Assembly (NCBI GenBank): GCA_014238055.1
Contig: JABABV010000005.1
Span: 1 to 57,299 of the forward strand
Reading direction: 5' to 3'
Source of the DNA: Mycoplasmatales bacterium
Lineage (GTDB): Bacteria > Bacillota_I > Bacilli_A > Mycoplasmatales > JABABV01
DNA length: 57,299 nucleotides
Positions 46,270-55,842 of this stretch are shown here, piece by piece. The notes below the pieces were generated by a model. That model ran no database searches. It saw nothing but the letters and a program-made list of their open reading frames with translations, and was not told where the DNA came from. Within the stretch, counting starts at the first letter, position 1. The number at the start of each line of letters is the position of its first letter. The position numbers and the translations under genes are program-made.

Positions 46270-46803
46270 TTAAAATTCAAAATCTCTTAAACTATCAAAG
46301 TGAGATTTAACGCTTTGATCAATGACATAGTCACCAACCTCAACTCTAAGACCACCTAAAAGTTGTTTATCTAGTTTGTTTGTTAGAATAACTTTTTTTG
46401 CTAGTTTGTCTGAAATGATTTTTTCGATTTTTATTATTTCTTCTTTAGTTAATAAAAATGTTGTATATAACGTTCCGCGATTAATTCCATTAGTAAAATC
46501 AACAACTTCAACAAATTCTTTACAAATTCTTTCTAAATAAAGAGTTTTGTTTTTAGCTATTAATAAATGAATGAAATTAACAAACACTTTATTAAAACTT
46601 TTATCGAAAGCTTTTTCGATAAGTTGATGTTTGTTTTCATCATCAATATTATAAGAATTTAACAATTCACCTAATTGTGGATTTTTATCTAATAAAGTAA
46701 TTGTTAATTTAGCATTTTTATAAAATGGATTAAAAATATTTTCTTCTCTAGCTATATCTAATAACGCTTGAACATAACTACTTTTAACTTTGTCTTTTAA
46801 CAT
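46270..46803 (-). CDS. atpH: ATP synthase delta subunit
   Basis: The product is 177 residues, a normal length. The N-terminal helical bundle (YVQALLDIAREENIFNPFYKNA) and the conserved C-terminal LLGGLRVEVGDYVIDQSVKSHFDSLR are visible. It joins F1 to the b-subunit stalk. It lies 8 bases after atpF and 14 before atpA. Confidence 0.96.
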   Translation of the reverse strand: MLKDKVKSSYVQALLDIAREENIFNPFYKNAKLTITLLDKNPQLGELLNSYNIDDENKHQLIEKAFDKSFNKVFVNFIHLLIAKNKTLYLERICKEFVEVVDFTNGINRGTLYTTFLLTKEEIIKIEKIISDKLAKKVILTNKLDKQLLGGLRVEVGDYVIDQSVKSHFDSLRDFEF

Positions 46804-46811
46804 AACAAGTT

Positions 46812-47381
46812 TTAATTAGTTTCTTCGATTTTATCGATTTGAATATCGTTCTTTGCGTTATCTATAAATCGAGATATCAAACGATGATTATCTTTAGTGT
46901 CAATATTTTTTTCAATAATTTCACTAGCTGCGCTTAAAGCAACATCGACAATTTCGTTCTCAATATCTTTTTGCATTTCTGCACGAATACGTTTAATTTC
47001 ATGTTCATTATCTTGCATAATACGCGTAGCTTTATGGTTTGCATCATTAACGATACGTTCACCATTTTCTTGCGCTTTTAAATAAGCAACACTTACTATA
47101 TCAGAAGCTTGTGCTTTAGATTTAATTAAATTTTCATTAGCGTCTTTATTTAATTTTAAAGCTTCTTCTTGATTTTTAAGTGAATTATTAATATTGTCTT
47201 GAATATATTGTTGACGTTCGGCAACTTTATCTTTTACTGGTTTTCATACTAAATGCGTTAGCACGATTAATAAAATTCCAGTAGCTAATATTGTTGTTAC
47301 AATTGTCTCTCAAGCAGGGAATAGACCGGCAATTTTATCGTCGGCATCTCCACTAATTCCATTAATAACAAATGTTAACAT
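46812..47381 (-). CDS. atpF: ATP synthase b subunit
   Basis: The product is 189 residues. One N-terminal membrane helix (about 25-46) is followed by a long charged coiled coil (KDKVAERQQYIQDNINNSL ...), the peripheral stalk. Some mollicute b subunits are lipoproteins, but this one has no lipobox Cys. The ATG at 47379-47381 follows GAGGTGA. It lies 40 bases after atpE. Confidence 0.95.
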
Positions 47382-47421
47382 CGCTTATTCACCTCATTTC
47401 AATATTTGTTCATATAAGCGA

Positions 47422-47697
47422 TTATTTTCCTTTGTATACGAATAGTAAAATAAATGAAATTACTAAACAGTAAAGTGCTGATGATTCGGCAATAGCTGAA
47501 CCAATGATCATCATTGTACGAATTTTAGCTTCAGCTTCAGGATTACGAGCAACCCCTTCACTGGCACCAGATGCGGCAACACCTTGTCCAACTCCGGCTC
47601 CAACTGTTCCAATCATAGCGATTCCGGCTCCAACAGCAACTAATCCGTCTCCTTGACCGATTGCTTGTCCTGCATTTAATACTACTTCTGATAACAT
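47422..47697 (-). CDS. atpE: ATP synthase c subunit
   Basis: The product is 91 residues. Two helices flank the polar loop ARNPEAEAKIR, and the ion-binding Glu71 lies in AIAESSALY. The Gly-rich first helix (GAGIAMIGTVGAGVGQGVA) is typical. The ion is likely H+, judging from the lack of the usual Na+ ligands, but this is inference. It forms the rotor ring of Fo. Confidence 0.97.
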   Translation of the reverse strand: MLSEVVLNAGQAIGQGDGLVAVGAGIAMIGTVGAGVGQGVAASGASEGVARNPEAEAKIRTMMIIGSAIAESSALYCLVISFILLFVYKGK

Positions 47698-47726
47698 AAT
47701 AAACTCCTTAAGTATTTATTTTAAAA

Positions 47727-48533
47727 TTAAACTTTATAACGATCATAGCGTTCTAAGTTTTGCGTTTCGACTGTAACTACATTTTTATATTTTTTCTTTT
47801 TCTTTTTCGTATGAGCATCGTCACTAGTTTCCATTGATCAATAAGCAGTTGTTAAGATCGCGAAAACAAATGATTGTACTACCCCATCGAATAAGTCTGA
47901 ATAAAAATGTAATGGTGGTGCCATTAGGCTACCTAAAATATTTAATTGACCAATCACTGAATCAGGATTAACACCTAAAACTTGAGTTCAAACTCAACCT
48001 GTGAAAGCGTAAAATGATAAAAGCAACATTGAACCAGATAAAATATTTCCAAATAAACGGAAAGATATTGATATAAATGGTGCAAATTGACCAATAATTT
48101 CTACAGGATTTTTAACGTATTTTAAGAAGAATCTTCATTTATGATTCATAATCCCAACAACGTAAATACCGATTAAAGTAATAAATCCTAACGTTCCGGT
48201 AACACTATAAGAACTAGTCGGTCCATCTAGACCAAACATTCCTAACAAGTTAGAAACCATAATAAAACATATTAAAGTAAATATATATGGTCTAATTGCT
48301 TTTAAATGTTTTCCGGTAATTGATTTTACAAGTGAATCAACTGACATAACGATAAATTCTGCGAAAAACGCCATTCCTGTTGGAGCTTTGTCTTTTTCAG
48401 TTTTACGAATTGAGATAGTTGCTCAAATTGAGAAAACTACAAGAATTAAAACAACGATTACAGTTGTAATAACTTGAGGTTGTAATTTATTTCAATCTTT
48501 CATAATTCCATCACTTGCATTTAAAAACATCAT
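47727..48533 (-). CDS. atpB: ATP synthase a subunit
   Basis: The product is 268 residues with about six membrane helices. The essential Arg lies in FAPFISISFRLFGNILSG, a diagnostic match. It forms the ion path against the c ring. The ATG of the MMFLN start shares a base with the stop of the atpI-like gene (TAATG) and follows AGGAGGTGAT; the next ATG (48530) is equally possible. The C-terminus is basic (KKKKKKYKN). Confidence 0.95.
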
Positions 48534-49036
48534 TATTTAACATCACCTCCTGTGTTGTTTTTTTTAATGTTATAAATTGGTAAATTTATTAAAAAAGCAT
48601 TAATTCATGGTAAAGATAGCATTAAAAAACACAACCATCAATTAATCGGATGCAGCGACTCTTCTCAAAGACTAACATTACCGCTATTGGAATTATAATT
48701 GACTTCAAAAGCAATTAAAATTGTAATAGCAAAAATACTCATCTTCATTGAAAAAGCTACAAAACCTCTTAAAAATAAATTCTTTTTAAAAGATCTATTT
48801 TTAGGTGGTTTAACTATTAAAGAAGTTAAAAACACTAATAATAAAAAATATAAGGCTGATCCGATGCCTCCTAATAAACTACCGTAAAAGTAACTATAAT
48901 TATTAGAAAAAATACCAACTATCAGAGTAATAACATCAATAATTAATATTATACCAAATAGTTGTATTAAAAGTTTTCTAATTAAAGGGCTTTTAGTTGT
49001 CGTAATTGTCTGTTCCAAAAATACGATCTCCAGCAT
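48533..49036 (-). CDS. AtpI-like membrane protein heading the atp genes
   Basis: The product is about 167 residues with about four hydrophobic segments. A gene of this kind precedes atpB in other mycoplasmas and corresponds to the ATP synthase assembly factor position (AtpI). Sequence similarity is not strong enough for me to prove the family. The start is uncertain: the ATG at 49034-49036 lies inside the upp 3' end, whereas a TTG at 49016-49018 has GGAG at a good distance. The stop shares a base with atpB. Confidence 0.7.
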
Positions 49037-49640
49037 CACCTAAACCAGGACAAATATAACCGATATCATTTAATTGACGATCTAAAACAGCAGAATAAAC
49101 TGTTACTTCAGGATGGTCTTTAAAAATTCTATCGATTCCTACTTGAGCCGAAATAATCGCACAAATAGAAATATTTTTATAACCTAATTCTTTAACTTTT
49201 TCAATGGCAAAAACAGCGCTTCCACCAGTTGCAAGCATTGGATCAAGAATAATAACTGTAGCGTTTTTGTCGACTTTAGGTAATTTATCATAATAATATT
49301 CTGGATTTAAAGTTTCTTCATTACGTTGAACTCCAATAAATCCTACTCGAGAATTAGGAATAATGCTTCTAGCACCTTCCAACATCCCTAAACCAGCTCT
49401 TAATATAGGTACTAATATAATTGGATATTTCAATTCATATCCAGTAGTTTTTTCGTTAGGCGTATCAATAGTAGTCTCTTTCAATTGAATCTCGGGACTA
49501 ATATGTGCCATTAATAAACTGCTTATTTCAACAACATTTTTATTGAAATCAGCAAAACCAGTATTTACATTTCTTAATTTAGATACTTTTAATTTGATTA
49601 AATTATCATTAATAATGATTGACTTGTTAGTATTGTTCAT
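48993..49640 (-). CDS. upp: Uracil phosphoribosyltransferase
   Basis: The product is 215 residues. The PRPP-binding loop appears as VIILDPMLATGGSA, and VPILRAGLGMLEG and the C-terminal uracil-binding IGYICPGLGDAGDRIFGTD are diagnostic. It converts uracil and PRPP to UMP in pyrimidine salvage. The start ATG at 49638-49640 follows AAGGCGG. It is placed 60 bases after glyA with no terminator, and its 3' end overlaps the atpI-like gene. Confidence 0.97.
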   Translation of the reverse strand: MNNTNKSIIINDNLIKLKVSKLRNVNTGFADFNKNVVEISSLLMAHISPEIQLKETTIDTPNEKTTGYELKYPIILVPILRAGLGMLEGARSIIPNSRVGFIGVQRNEETLNPEYYYDKLPKVDKNATVIILDPMLATGGSAVFAIEKVKELGYKNISICAIISAQVGIDRIFKDHPEVTVYSAVLDRQLNDIGYICPGLGDAGDRIFGTDNYDN

Positions 49641-49700
49641 ATATTTACACCGCCTTGCTAAATATTTTACTCCTCTTTGTCTCAAAAGTTAAGTAAAACT

Positions 49701-50927
49701 TTATTTTTTTAAATTTTTTATTAATTTGATAACTTCTAATTTAGATTCAGCAATTATTTTTTTATCTTCTGAATTGCGTAAAACACGATTAATAATTTCA
49801 GCAACAGTTTTTCAAACATCACCATTTAACCCTTTAGTCGTCATCGCTGCTGTTCCTAATCTTAATCCTGATGTTATAAATGGTTTCTCAGGATCATTAG
49901 GGACTGTATTTTTATTTGATGTAATATTAATTTCATGTAATAATTCTTCAGCTTTTTTACCAGTTAATCCAGTAACACTTTTAACTTCCATTAGTAATAG
50001 GTGATTTTCAGTACCACCTGAAATAATTGGAAATCCTAAAGATTTTAAAGCTGTTGCGAAAATATTACAATTATTTACAACGTTTTGCATATATTTTTTA
50101 AATTCTGGACTACTAGCTTCTTTGAAACAAATCGCTTTAGCAGCAATAATATGTTCTAAAGGTCCACCTTGAAGTCCTGGGAAAATAGCGCTATTAACTT
50201 TTTTAGCAACTTCAGCACTATTAGTTAAAATTAATCCTCCACGAGGTCCTCTTAATGTTTTGTGCGTTGTTGTAGTTACTACATCAGCATAAGGTAATGG
50301 TGATTGATGTAGTCCAGCTACTACTAATCCAGCGATATGTGCAATATCAGCCATTAATAAAGCGCCAACTTTATCAGCTATTTCACGAAATTTAGAAAAA
50401 TCTATTAAACGTGGATAAGCACTAGCTCCGGCAATAATTAATTTTGGTTTTTCAGCTTGGGCAATTCTTAATACTTCATCATAATCGATAAAACCATTTT
50501 TATCGACACCATAAGTAGCACTTTTATAATAATTACCTGACATGTTTAATTTGTAACCATGTGTTAAATGTCCACCAGCATCTAAAGCCATTCCTAAAAT
50601 TTTATCTCCAGGATTTAATAATCCAAAAAATGCTGCTGCATTTGCTTGTGATCCTGAATGAGGTTGCACGTTTGCAAAGTTAGCATTAAAGATTTTTTTA
50701 GCACGGTCGATTGCAGCTTGTTCAATTAAATCAACATATTCGCATCCACCATAATAACGTCTACCTGGATAACCTTCGGCATATTTATTAGTTAAGATTG
50801 AGCCAGCTGCTTTCATAACATCTTCGCTACAAAAATTTTCACTAGCAATTAATTCGATATGATTGTCTTGGCGTTTTTGTTCTAGTTCAATATATTTTTC
50901 TATTTCTTTATCATTTAGTTTCAACAT
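49701..50927 (-). CDS. glyA: Serine hydroxymethyltransferase
   Basis: The product is 408 residues, normal length. PLP-binding Lys223 lies in [29 protein letters not shown] and QPHSGSQAN are the usual active-site segments. It converts serine to glycine and charges folate with a one-carbon unit. The frame passes through one TGA-encoded Trp near the C-terminus. It starts 23 bases after rpiB. Confidence 0.98.
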
Positions 50928-50950
50928 TTTAAATCTCCATTTTATTTATT

Positions 50951-51406
50951 TTATAAATTATTTAATTCTTCTACTCGTCTTCCGTGACGAGGATGTCCTA
51001 CATCAAATTTTGTATTTAAAAATTTATCAACAATTAACTTAGCTGTTTCAAAATCTGTAAATCTACCTGCTAAAGCAAGCATATTAGCATTGTTATGTTC
51101 GCGTGCTAGTTCTGCTAATTCTGGAGCATATACTAAAGCACAACGAATCCCTTTGATTTTATTTGCAGCAATGCTGATTCCGATTCCAGAACCACAAACA
51201 ACGATCCCAATATCATCTTTCGATTGGTCGATTGTTTCAGCAACTTTTTTACCATATTGAGGATAATCAACTGAGTTAGTATCAGTCGTTCCTAAATCGT
51301 TAACGTTGTAATTTTGTTCGATTAAATATTGAGCGATTTGTGCTTTCAACGGAAATCCAGCATGATCTGATCCAATATATATTTTTGGTTTTTGATTATT
51401 TGACAT
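50951..51406 (-). CDS. rpiB: Ribose-5-phosphate isomerase B
   Basis: The product is 151 residues. IYIGSDHAGFPLK at the N-terminus, VVCGSGIGISIAANKIKGIRCALV with the catalytic Cys, and the REHNNANMLALAGR segment identify the RpiB/LacA family. It interconverts ribose-5-phosphate and ribulose-5-phosphate. The ATG at 51404-51406 overlaps the tsaC 3' end by 11 bases; GAGG lies upstream. Confidence 0.95.
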   Translation of the reverse strand: MSNNQKPKIYIGSDHAGFPLKAQIAQYLIEQNYNVNDLGTTDTNSVDYPQYGKKVAETIDQSKDDIGIVVCGSGIGISIAANKIKGIRCALVYAPELAELAREHNNANMLALAGRFTDFETAKLIVDKFLNTKFDVGHPRHGRRVEELNNL

Positions 51407-51935
51407 TTTTATCAACCTCTTTTATTACTAAATTACCTTGACGAATAATTTTTAAATCGTAACTATTTATAATTGTTGAACTAATTCCGTTATTTATAGT
51501 TCCCCCAACATAACAAGCTACTTTATCTCTAAAAGTTTTTTTAGCTTCTGCTTTATTAATGAAAGGTGGCTTACCACTAAGATTTGCGCTCGTTAAATAA
51601 AGCGGGCCGACGCGTGCGATTATTTTATTCAATAAATTATTTTTAACTCATCTAAGCGCTGTATCGCCACAAATAATCGTTAGTTCACCAGGCCAATATC
51701 TTTTCATTAACTTTAAAGCGTTATCATTAACTTTAAAAAATTTCTGCGCCATTGCAATACTATTAACTGCTACAGGTAATTTTTTAGAATGATCGCGTTT
51801 TTTTAAATCATAAATTTTTTGATTAACTAACTTATCATCATATTTACCAATTACGCCAAAAACAGTATCAGTCGGTAAAATTATTAATTTTTGATTTTCT
51901 AAATTTTGACAAATTTTTTTAAATTTAAATATCAT
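51396..51935 (-). CDS. tsaC: Threonylcarbamoyl-AMP synthase (Sua5/YrdC)
   Basis: The product is 179 residues, the short YrdC-type. The nucleotide pocket shows LPTDTVFGVIGKYDD, KKRDHSKKLPVAV, WPGELTII and LTSANLSGKPP. It makes threonylcarbamoyl-AMP, the first step of the t6A tRNA modification. Its ATG shares one base with the btuR stop (TAATG) and its end overlaps rpiB, so it is part of a tightly coupled series. Confidence 0.94.
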
Positions 51936-52453
51936 TAAAATTCAATCCCTCGACGAGCTACTAATTTATCAGTATCGTAATAATGTTTTTCAGATACGAC
52001 TTTACTAATTAGATTAGCAACTTCGTGCAAATTTTGATGTAAGTTATGTCCTGATATTAAAATTTCTTTTTTGTTAGAATTAGTTTTTAAAATTTCAATG
52101 ATACGTTCTTCGCTAACTAATTTATTTGTTATACAATCACTTAATTCATCGCATAGTAACATATCAATCGTATTATCTTTTACTAACTCAGCAAACTTAT
52201 CGATTCCAATAGCAGTGTCTTTTTTTAATTGAACTCGCTCAGAGTCATTCATTTCTCAAATAAATTTTTTATTATTAAAATGAAAATCTTCGATTTCAAT
52301 TCCTAAACTCGCTAAAATTTTATTTTCAGAAGTTGGTCTGTTTTTCAAAAATCGAAGATATTTAACTTTCATTCCTGCTCCTAATGCGCGAATGGCACTA
52401 CCGTTCAAAATTGAAGTTTTACCTTTACCCATTCCATAATAAATATGAATCAT
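51935..52453 (-). CDS. btuR: Corrinoid (cob(I)alamin) adenosyltransferase, CobO/BtuR type
   Basis: The product is 172 residues. The P-loop is YGMGKGKTS (6-14), with RALGAGMKVKYLRFLK after it. LLCDEL and the C-terminal HEVANLISKVVSEKHYYDTDKLVARRGIEF region match the BtuR/CobO family, which adenosylates corrinoids. No cobalamin-using enzyme or B12 importer is seen in the window. It sits in a housekeeping operon 18 bases after prmC and overlaps tsaC by one base. A reassigned function is possible. Confidence 0.85.
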
Positions 52454-52471
52454 AAATTTAACCTCAGTTGA

Positions 52472-53335
52472 TTATTTAAGATTATTAAAGACGATTAAAT
52501 TTCGTCATTTATCGGCATAATCTTTTGAAAATTGATAATTGTTAAAATTATATTTAATTAACAACGCTTCGATAGCATCTTTTTGGAATGCCCCCATTTC
52601 AAATCCCATCATAAATTTAGGATTTAAAATTTTACGAGCATTTTTAAAAATGTTTTCATAATAAACTAATCCAGTTTCGCCACCAAAAAGAGCTACGTCT
52701 GGTTCATGGTCTAAAACACGATTACTCATTATTTTAGTTTCATCGCGCGAAATGTATGGCGGATTTGAAACTAAAATATCAAATTTCATCTTATTTTCAA
52801 CAAAGTAATTTAACATGTCTGAATGTAAAAAAGTTACATTAGCATCGTTTATTTTATTGTTTTCATTAGCTAAAGCTAAAGCATCATCATCGATATCACT
52901 AGCTCAAATTGATGAATTTGTAATTTCCTTATTTAAAGCGATTGCAATAATACCGCTACCGGTACCAATATCTACAATTTTTAAATTTTGATTGTCGACA
53001 AAATATTCATCACTATGATTAATAATTTTTTCAACTAATAATTCCGTTTCGTATCGCGGAATTAAAGCACGACTATCAATTTTAAAATCATAACCGTAAA
53101 AATACACTTCACCGATAATGTACTGGATTGGTTCACCTTTTAAAAATCGATCTAAAGCATTAAAATATTCTTTATCTGAAAAATCGATATTTTTATCTAA
53201 ATTTTGATATAACTCATTTTGATTTAATTTTGTAAAATATAATAATAAAGTTCTAGCAATATTTGCGTTTTCATTAGCAACTTCTAATTTATTAGTTGCT
53301 TGCTTTATTAATTCTTGAAAAGTTATTTTATTCAA
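52472..53335 (-). CDS. prmC: Release factor glutamine methyltransferase
   Basis: The product is 287 residues. The SAM motif is DIGTGSG (122-128) and the catalytic NPPY is at 191-194. The N-terminal helical domain and the [15 protein letters not shown] segment are typical of PrmC/HemK. It methylates the Gln of the GGQ motif in RF1, whose gene precedes it and overlaps its start by 8 bases. Confidence 0.96.
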
Positions 53336-54404
53336 AACTTGCCAATCTTAAACGTTGATCTTCAGCAATTAATGAGTTAATTATTTCGTCTATTTTACCA
53401 GTCATAACTTGATCAAGTTTATTTAAAGTTAAACCAGTACGGTGGTCAGTAACTCGATTTTGGGGATAATTATAAGTACGAATCTTTTCAGAACGTGACC
53501 CTTTTCCAGCTGCTGCTCTAATTCCAGACATTTTTTCATTTTGTTTTTCTAATTCAAAATTATAAATTTTTGCACGTAATGCTTGCATTGCTTTATCTTT
53601 ATTAGAATGTTGTGAACGTCCATCTTGAGAAGTCGCTACTAATCCTGTTGGTAAATGCGTTACTCTAACAGCAGAATCGGTAGTATTAACGTGTTGACCT
53701 CCAGCTCCTCCTGATCGATAAGTATCGATTTTTAAATCTTGAGGATTTATTTGAACTTCAACATCATTAACTTCAGGTAGAACTGTTACTGTTGCCGTTG
53801 AAGTATGAACTCTTCCTTGCGATTCGGTCTGAGGAACTCGTTGAACACGGTGGACACCAGTTTCGAATTTCATTTTAGAAAAAACGTTTTCACCATTTAA
53901 TTCAAATGATATTTGTGAAAAAGCACCATTCAATGTATGACGAATTTCTAAAACTTTTAAGTTTCATTTTTGGTTCTCAGCATATTGAGCATACATTTTG
54001 TAAAGATCTCCAGCAAAGATATTTGCTTCGTCTCCTCCAGTTGCTCCTCTGATTTCAATAATAACGTTTCTTTCATCATGTTCATCTTTAGGTAATAAAA
54101 GAACTTCAATTTCTTTTGATAAAGTTTCTAATAAAGGTTCTATTATTTTAATCTCTTCTTTAGCCATTTCAATTAATTCATGATCTTTTTCAGTTTTTAA
54201 AATTAATTTAGCTTCTTGTAGTTGATCATTTGCAGAAACGTATTTTTTATAAATTTCAACTACTTTTTTAACACTAGAAATTTCTTTGTTTAAAGAACTG
54301 TATTTTTTAATATTAACCATTACTTCTGGGCTTAATAGTTCTTCTGAAATTTGTTCGTAACGATCGACAATTAATTTTAATTTTTGTAAATATTTTTTAT
54401 CCAT
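53328..54404 (-). CDS. prfA: Peptide chain release factor 1
   Basis: The product is 358 residues. GGQ is at 235-237 ([10 protein letters not shown]) and the stop-codon reading tripeptide P-x-T is PQT at 191-193 ([10 protein letters not shown]). RF1 reads UAA and UAG; UGA-specific RF2 is expected to be absent in an organism that uses UGA for Trp. A -10 box (TATAAT, 54450-54455) lies upstream. It heads the long prfA-to-atpC gene series. Confidence 0.97.
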
Positions 54405-54449
54405 ATTTTCTCACCGTCTAGTTATAATTTTTATTAATATAGTTATCTT

Positions 54450-54455
54450 ATTATA
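54450..54455 (-). promoter_or_regulatory. Probable -10 box of the prfA series
   Basis: TATAAT on the minus strand, about 45 bases before prfA; the -35 region is poor. It lies between the rpmE terminator and the prfA start. Confidence 0.4.
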
Positions 54456-54500
54456 CCACTTTATTTTTTTAATATTTTAAGTTAAGTTAAAAAGATTAAA

Positions 54501-54530
54501 AAAAAACAAGTAATTATTTACTTGTTTTTT
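54501..54530 (-). terminator. Terminator of rpmE overlapping its stop codon
   Basis: The stem AAAAAACAAGTAA / TTTACTTGTTTTTT (13 bp, nearly perfect) has the rpmE TAA (54514-54516) at its apex; the last codons (KKTSK) form one arm. Confidence 0.8.
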
Positions 54531-54741
54531 TATTATTTGAGACTTTTGCTAATTTAGCATTGAATTTCTCAACACGTCCGGCAACTTTCGCACCAACTTG
54601 TGTTCCTGTATAAAAAGGATGACAATTACCACATGTATCAACTTTTATACCTTCAATAACTGAACCTGTTTCAAATTTGTTATCACAGTTAACGCAATGA
54701 ACAGTCACACGTTCATATTTGGGATGAGTGTTTTTTTTCAT
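54514..54741 (-). CDS. rpmE: Ribosomal protein L31 (zinc-type)
   Basis: The product is 75 residues. Zinc ligands are CVNC (16-19) and CGNC (37-40), followed by HPFYTGTQ, the L31 signature. The Cys-containing form is the one used when zinc is plentiful. It lies alone between fba and prfA with its own terminator; AAGGAGC precedes the ATG. The C-terminal Lys/Thr/Ser residues are encoded within the hairpin. Confidence 0.95.
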   Translation of the reverse strand: MKKNTHPKYERVTVHCVNCDNKFETGSVIEGIKVDTCGNCHPFYTGTQVGAKVAGRVEKFNAKLAKVSNNKKTSK

Positions 54742-54872
54742 TATTATTTGCTCCTTTTTAAAATTAAAATGCTTTTATCATGTTAATCAATTCATAAACA
54801 ATACAAATTAATTATTTACAATAAAGAATTTTAACATATTATAACTCAAAAATCAAATTTTATTTATGACGA

Positions 54873-55736
54873 TTAAGCTTTATTGATAGAACCAAATAAT
54901 TCTAGTTTTTCTTTAATCGTTGCTTTAATAGCATCTGAACCTGGTTTAAATAATTTACGAGGGTCAAATCCTTTACCTTGTTGGTCTTTGTTAGCTTCAA
55001 TATATTTTCTTGTTGCTGCTGCAAATGATAACTGACATTCAGTATTAACATTAACTTTAGCAACTCCAAGTTCGATCGCTTCTTTTACTTGTCCATCAGG
55101 AATTCCTGAACCACCATGTAAAACGATTCCGATATTTGCAGCTTTAGAAATTTCTCCTAAGCGTTCTAAGTTAAGACCTTTTCAGTTAGCTGGGTATGCT
55201 CCGTGAATATTTCCGATTCCAGCAGCTAAGAAATCAATTCCTAATTTAGTAATTGATATAGCATCTTTAGGATCTGCTAATTCACCATTTCCAACAACAC
55301 CGTCTTCTTCTCCACCGATTGAACCAATTTCAGCTTCAACTGAAATATTTTTAGGATGCGCTTTAGCAACAACTTTTTCTGTTTTTGTTAAATTTTCCGC
55401 AATATCTAAATGATGACCATCGAACATTACTGAAGTAAATCCAGCATCACAAGCAGCAAGTGCTCCTTCATAAGTTCCGTGATCTAAATGTAGAGCTACT
55501 GGAACTGTGATGTTCATGTGAGCCATTAAATCAATTGTCATGTCGGCAACTGTTTTATAACCACCCATATATTTACAAGCACCTTCAGATACACCGATAA
55601 TAATTGGCGCTTTATTTTCTTGAGCAGCTTCTAAAATAGCTTTTGTTCATTCTAAATTATTAGTATTTATGTGAGCAATAGCATATTTTCCTGCATACGC
55701 TTTTGCAATCATATCTTTTGCATTAACTAGTTTCAT
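54873..55736 (-). CDS. fba: Class II fructose-bisphosphate aldolase
   Basis: The product is 287 residues. The catalytic and zinc-binding elements are LHLDHG (82-87, with Asp85 and His86), FDGHHLD, GNIHGAYP and LHGGSGIPD, all typical of class II enzymes. It splits fructose-1,6-bisphosphate in glycolysis, downstream of the PTS. The start ATG at 55734-55736 follows TAGGAG. It is separated from pyrG by about 106 bases without a clear terminator. Confidence 0.97.
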
Positions 55737-55842
55737 TTGAAAAACTCCTAAATTTGTTTTTTTTTAATTAAGTTTTGTTTTTATTACAATAACTATTATA
55801 TATTATACAATAAAAGTTAAAATAAAATTAATTATATTTTTA

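Noticed and set aside
49641-49685. N-terminal extension of upp (MRQRGVKYLARRCKY...)
   Set aside because: The family starts near the internal ATG, which has an AAGGCGG site; the extension is basic and unsupported.
53820-53845. PQT in place of PAT in RF1 as a sign of altered stop-codon reading
   Set aside because: The family pattern is P-x-T with a variable middle residue, so this is ordinary RF1.
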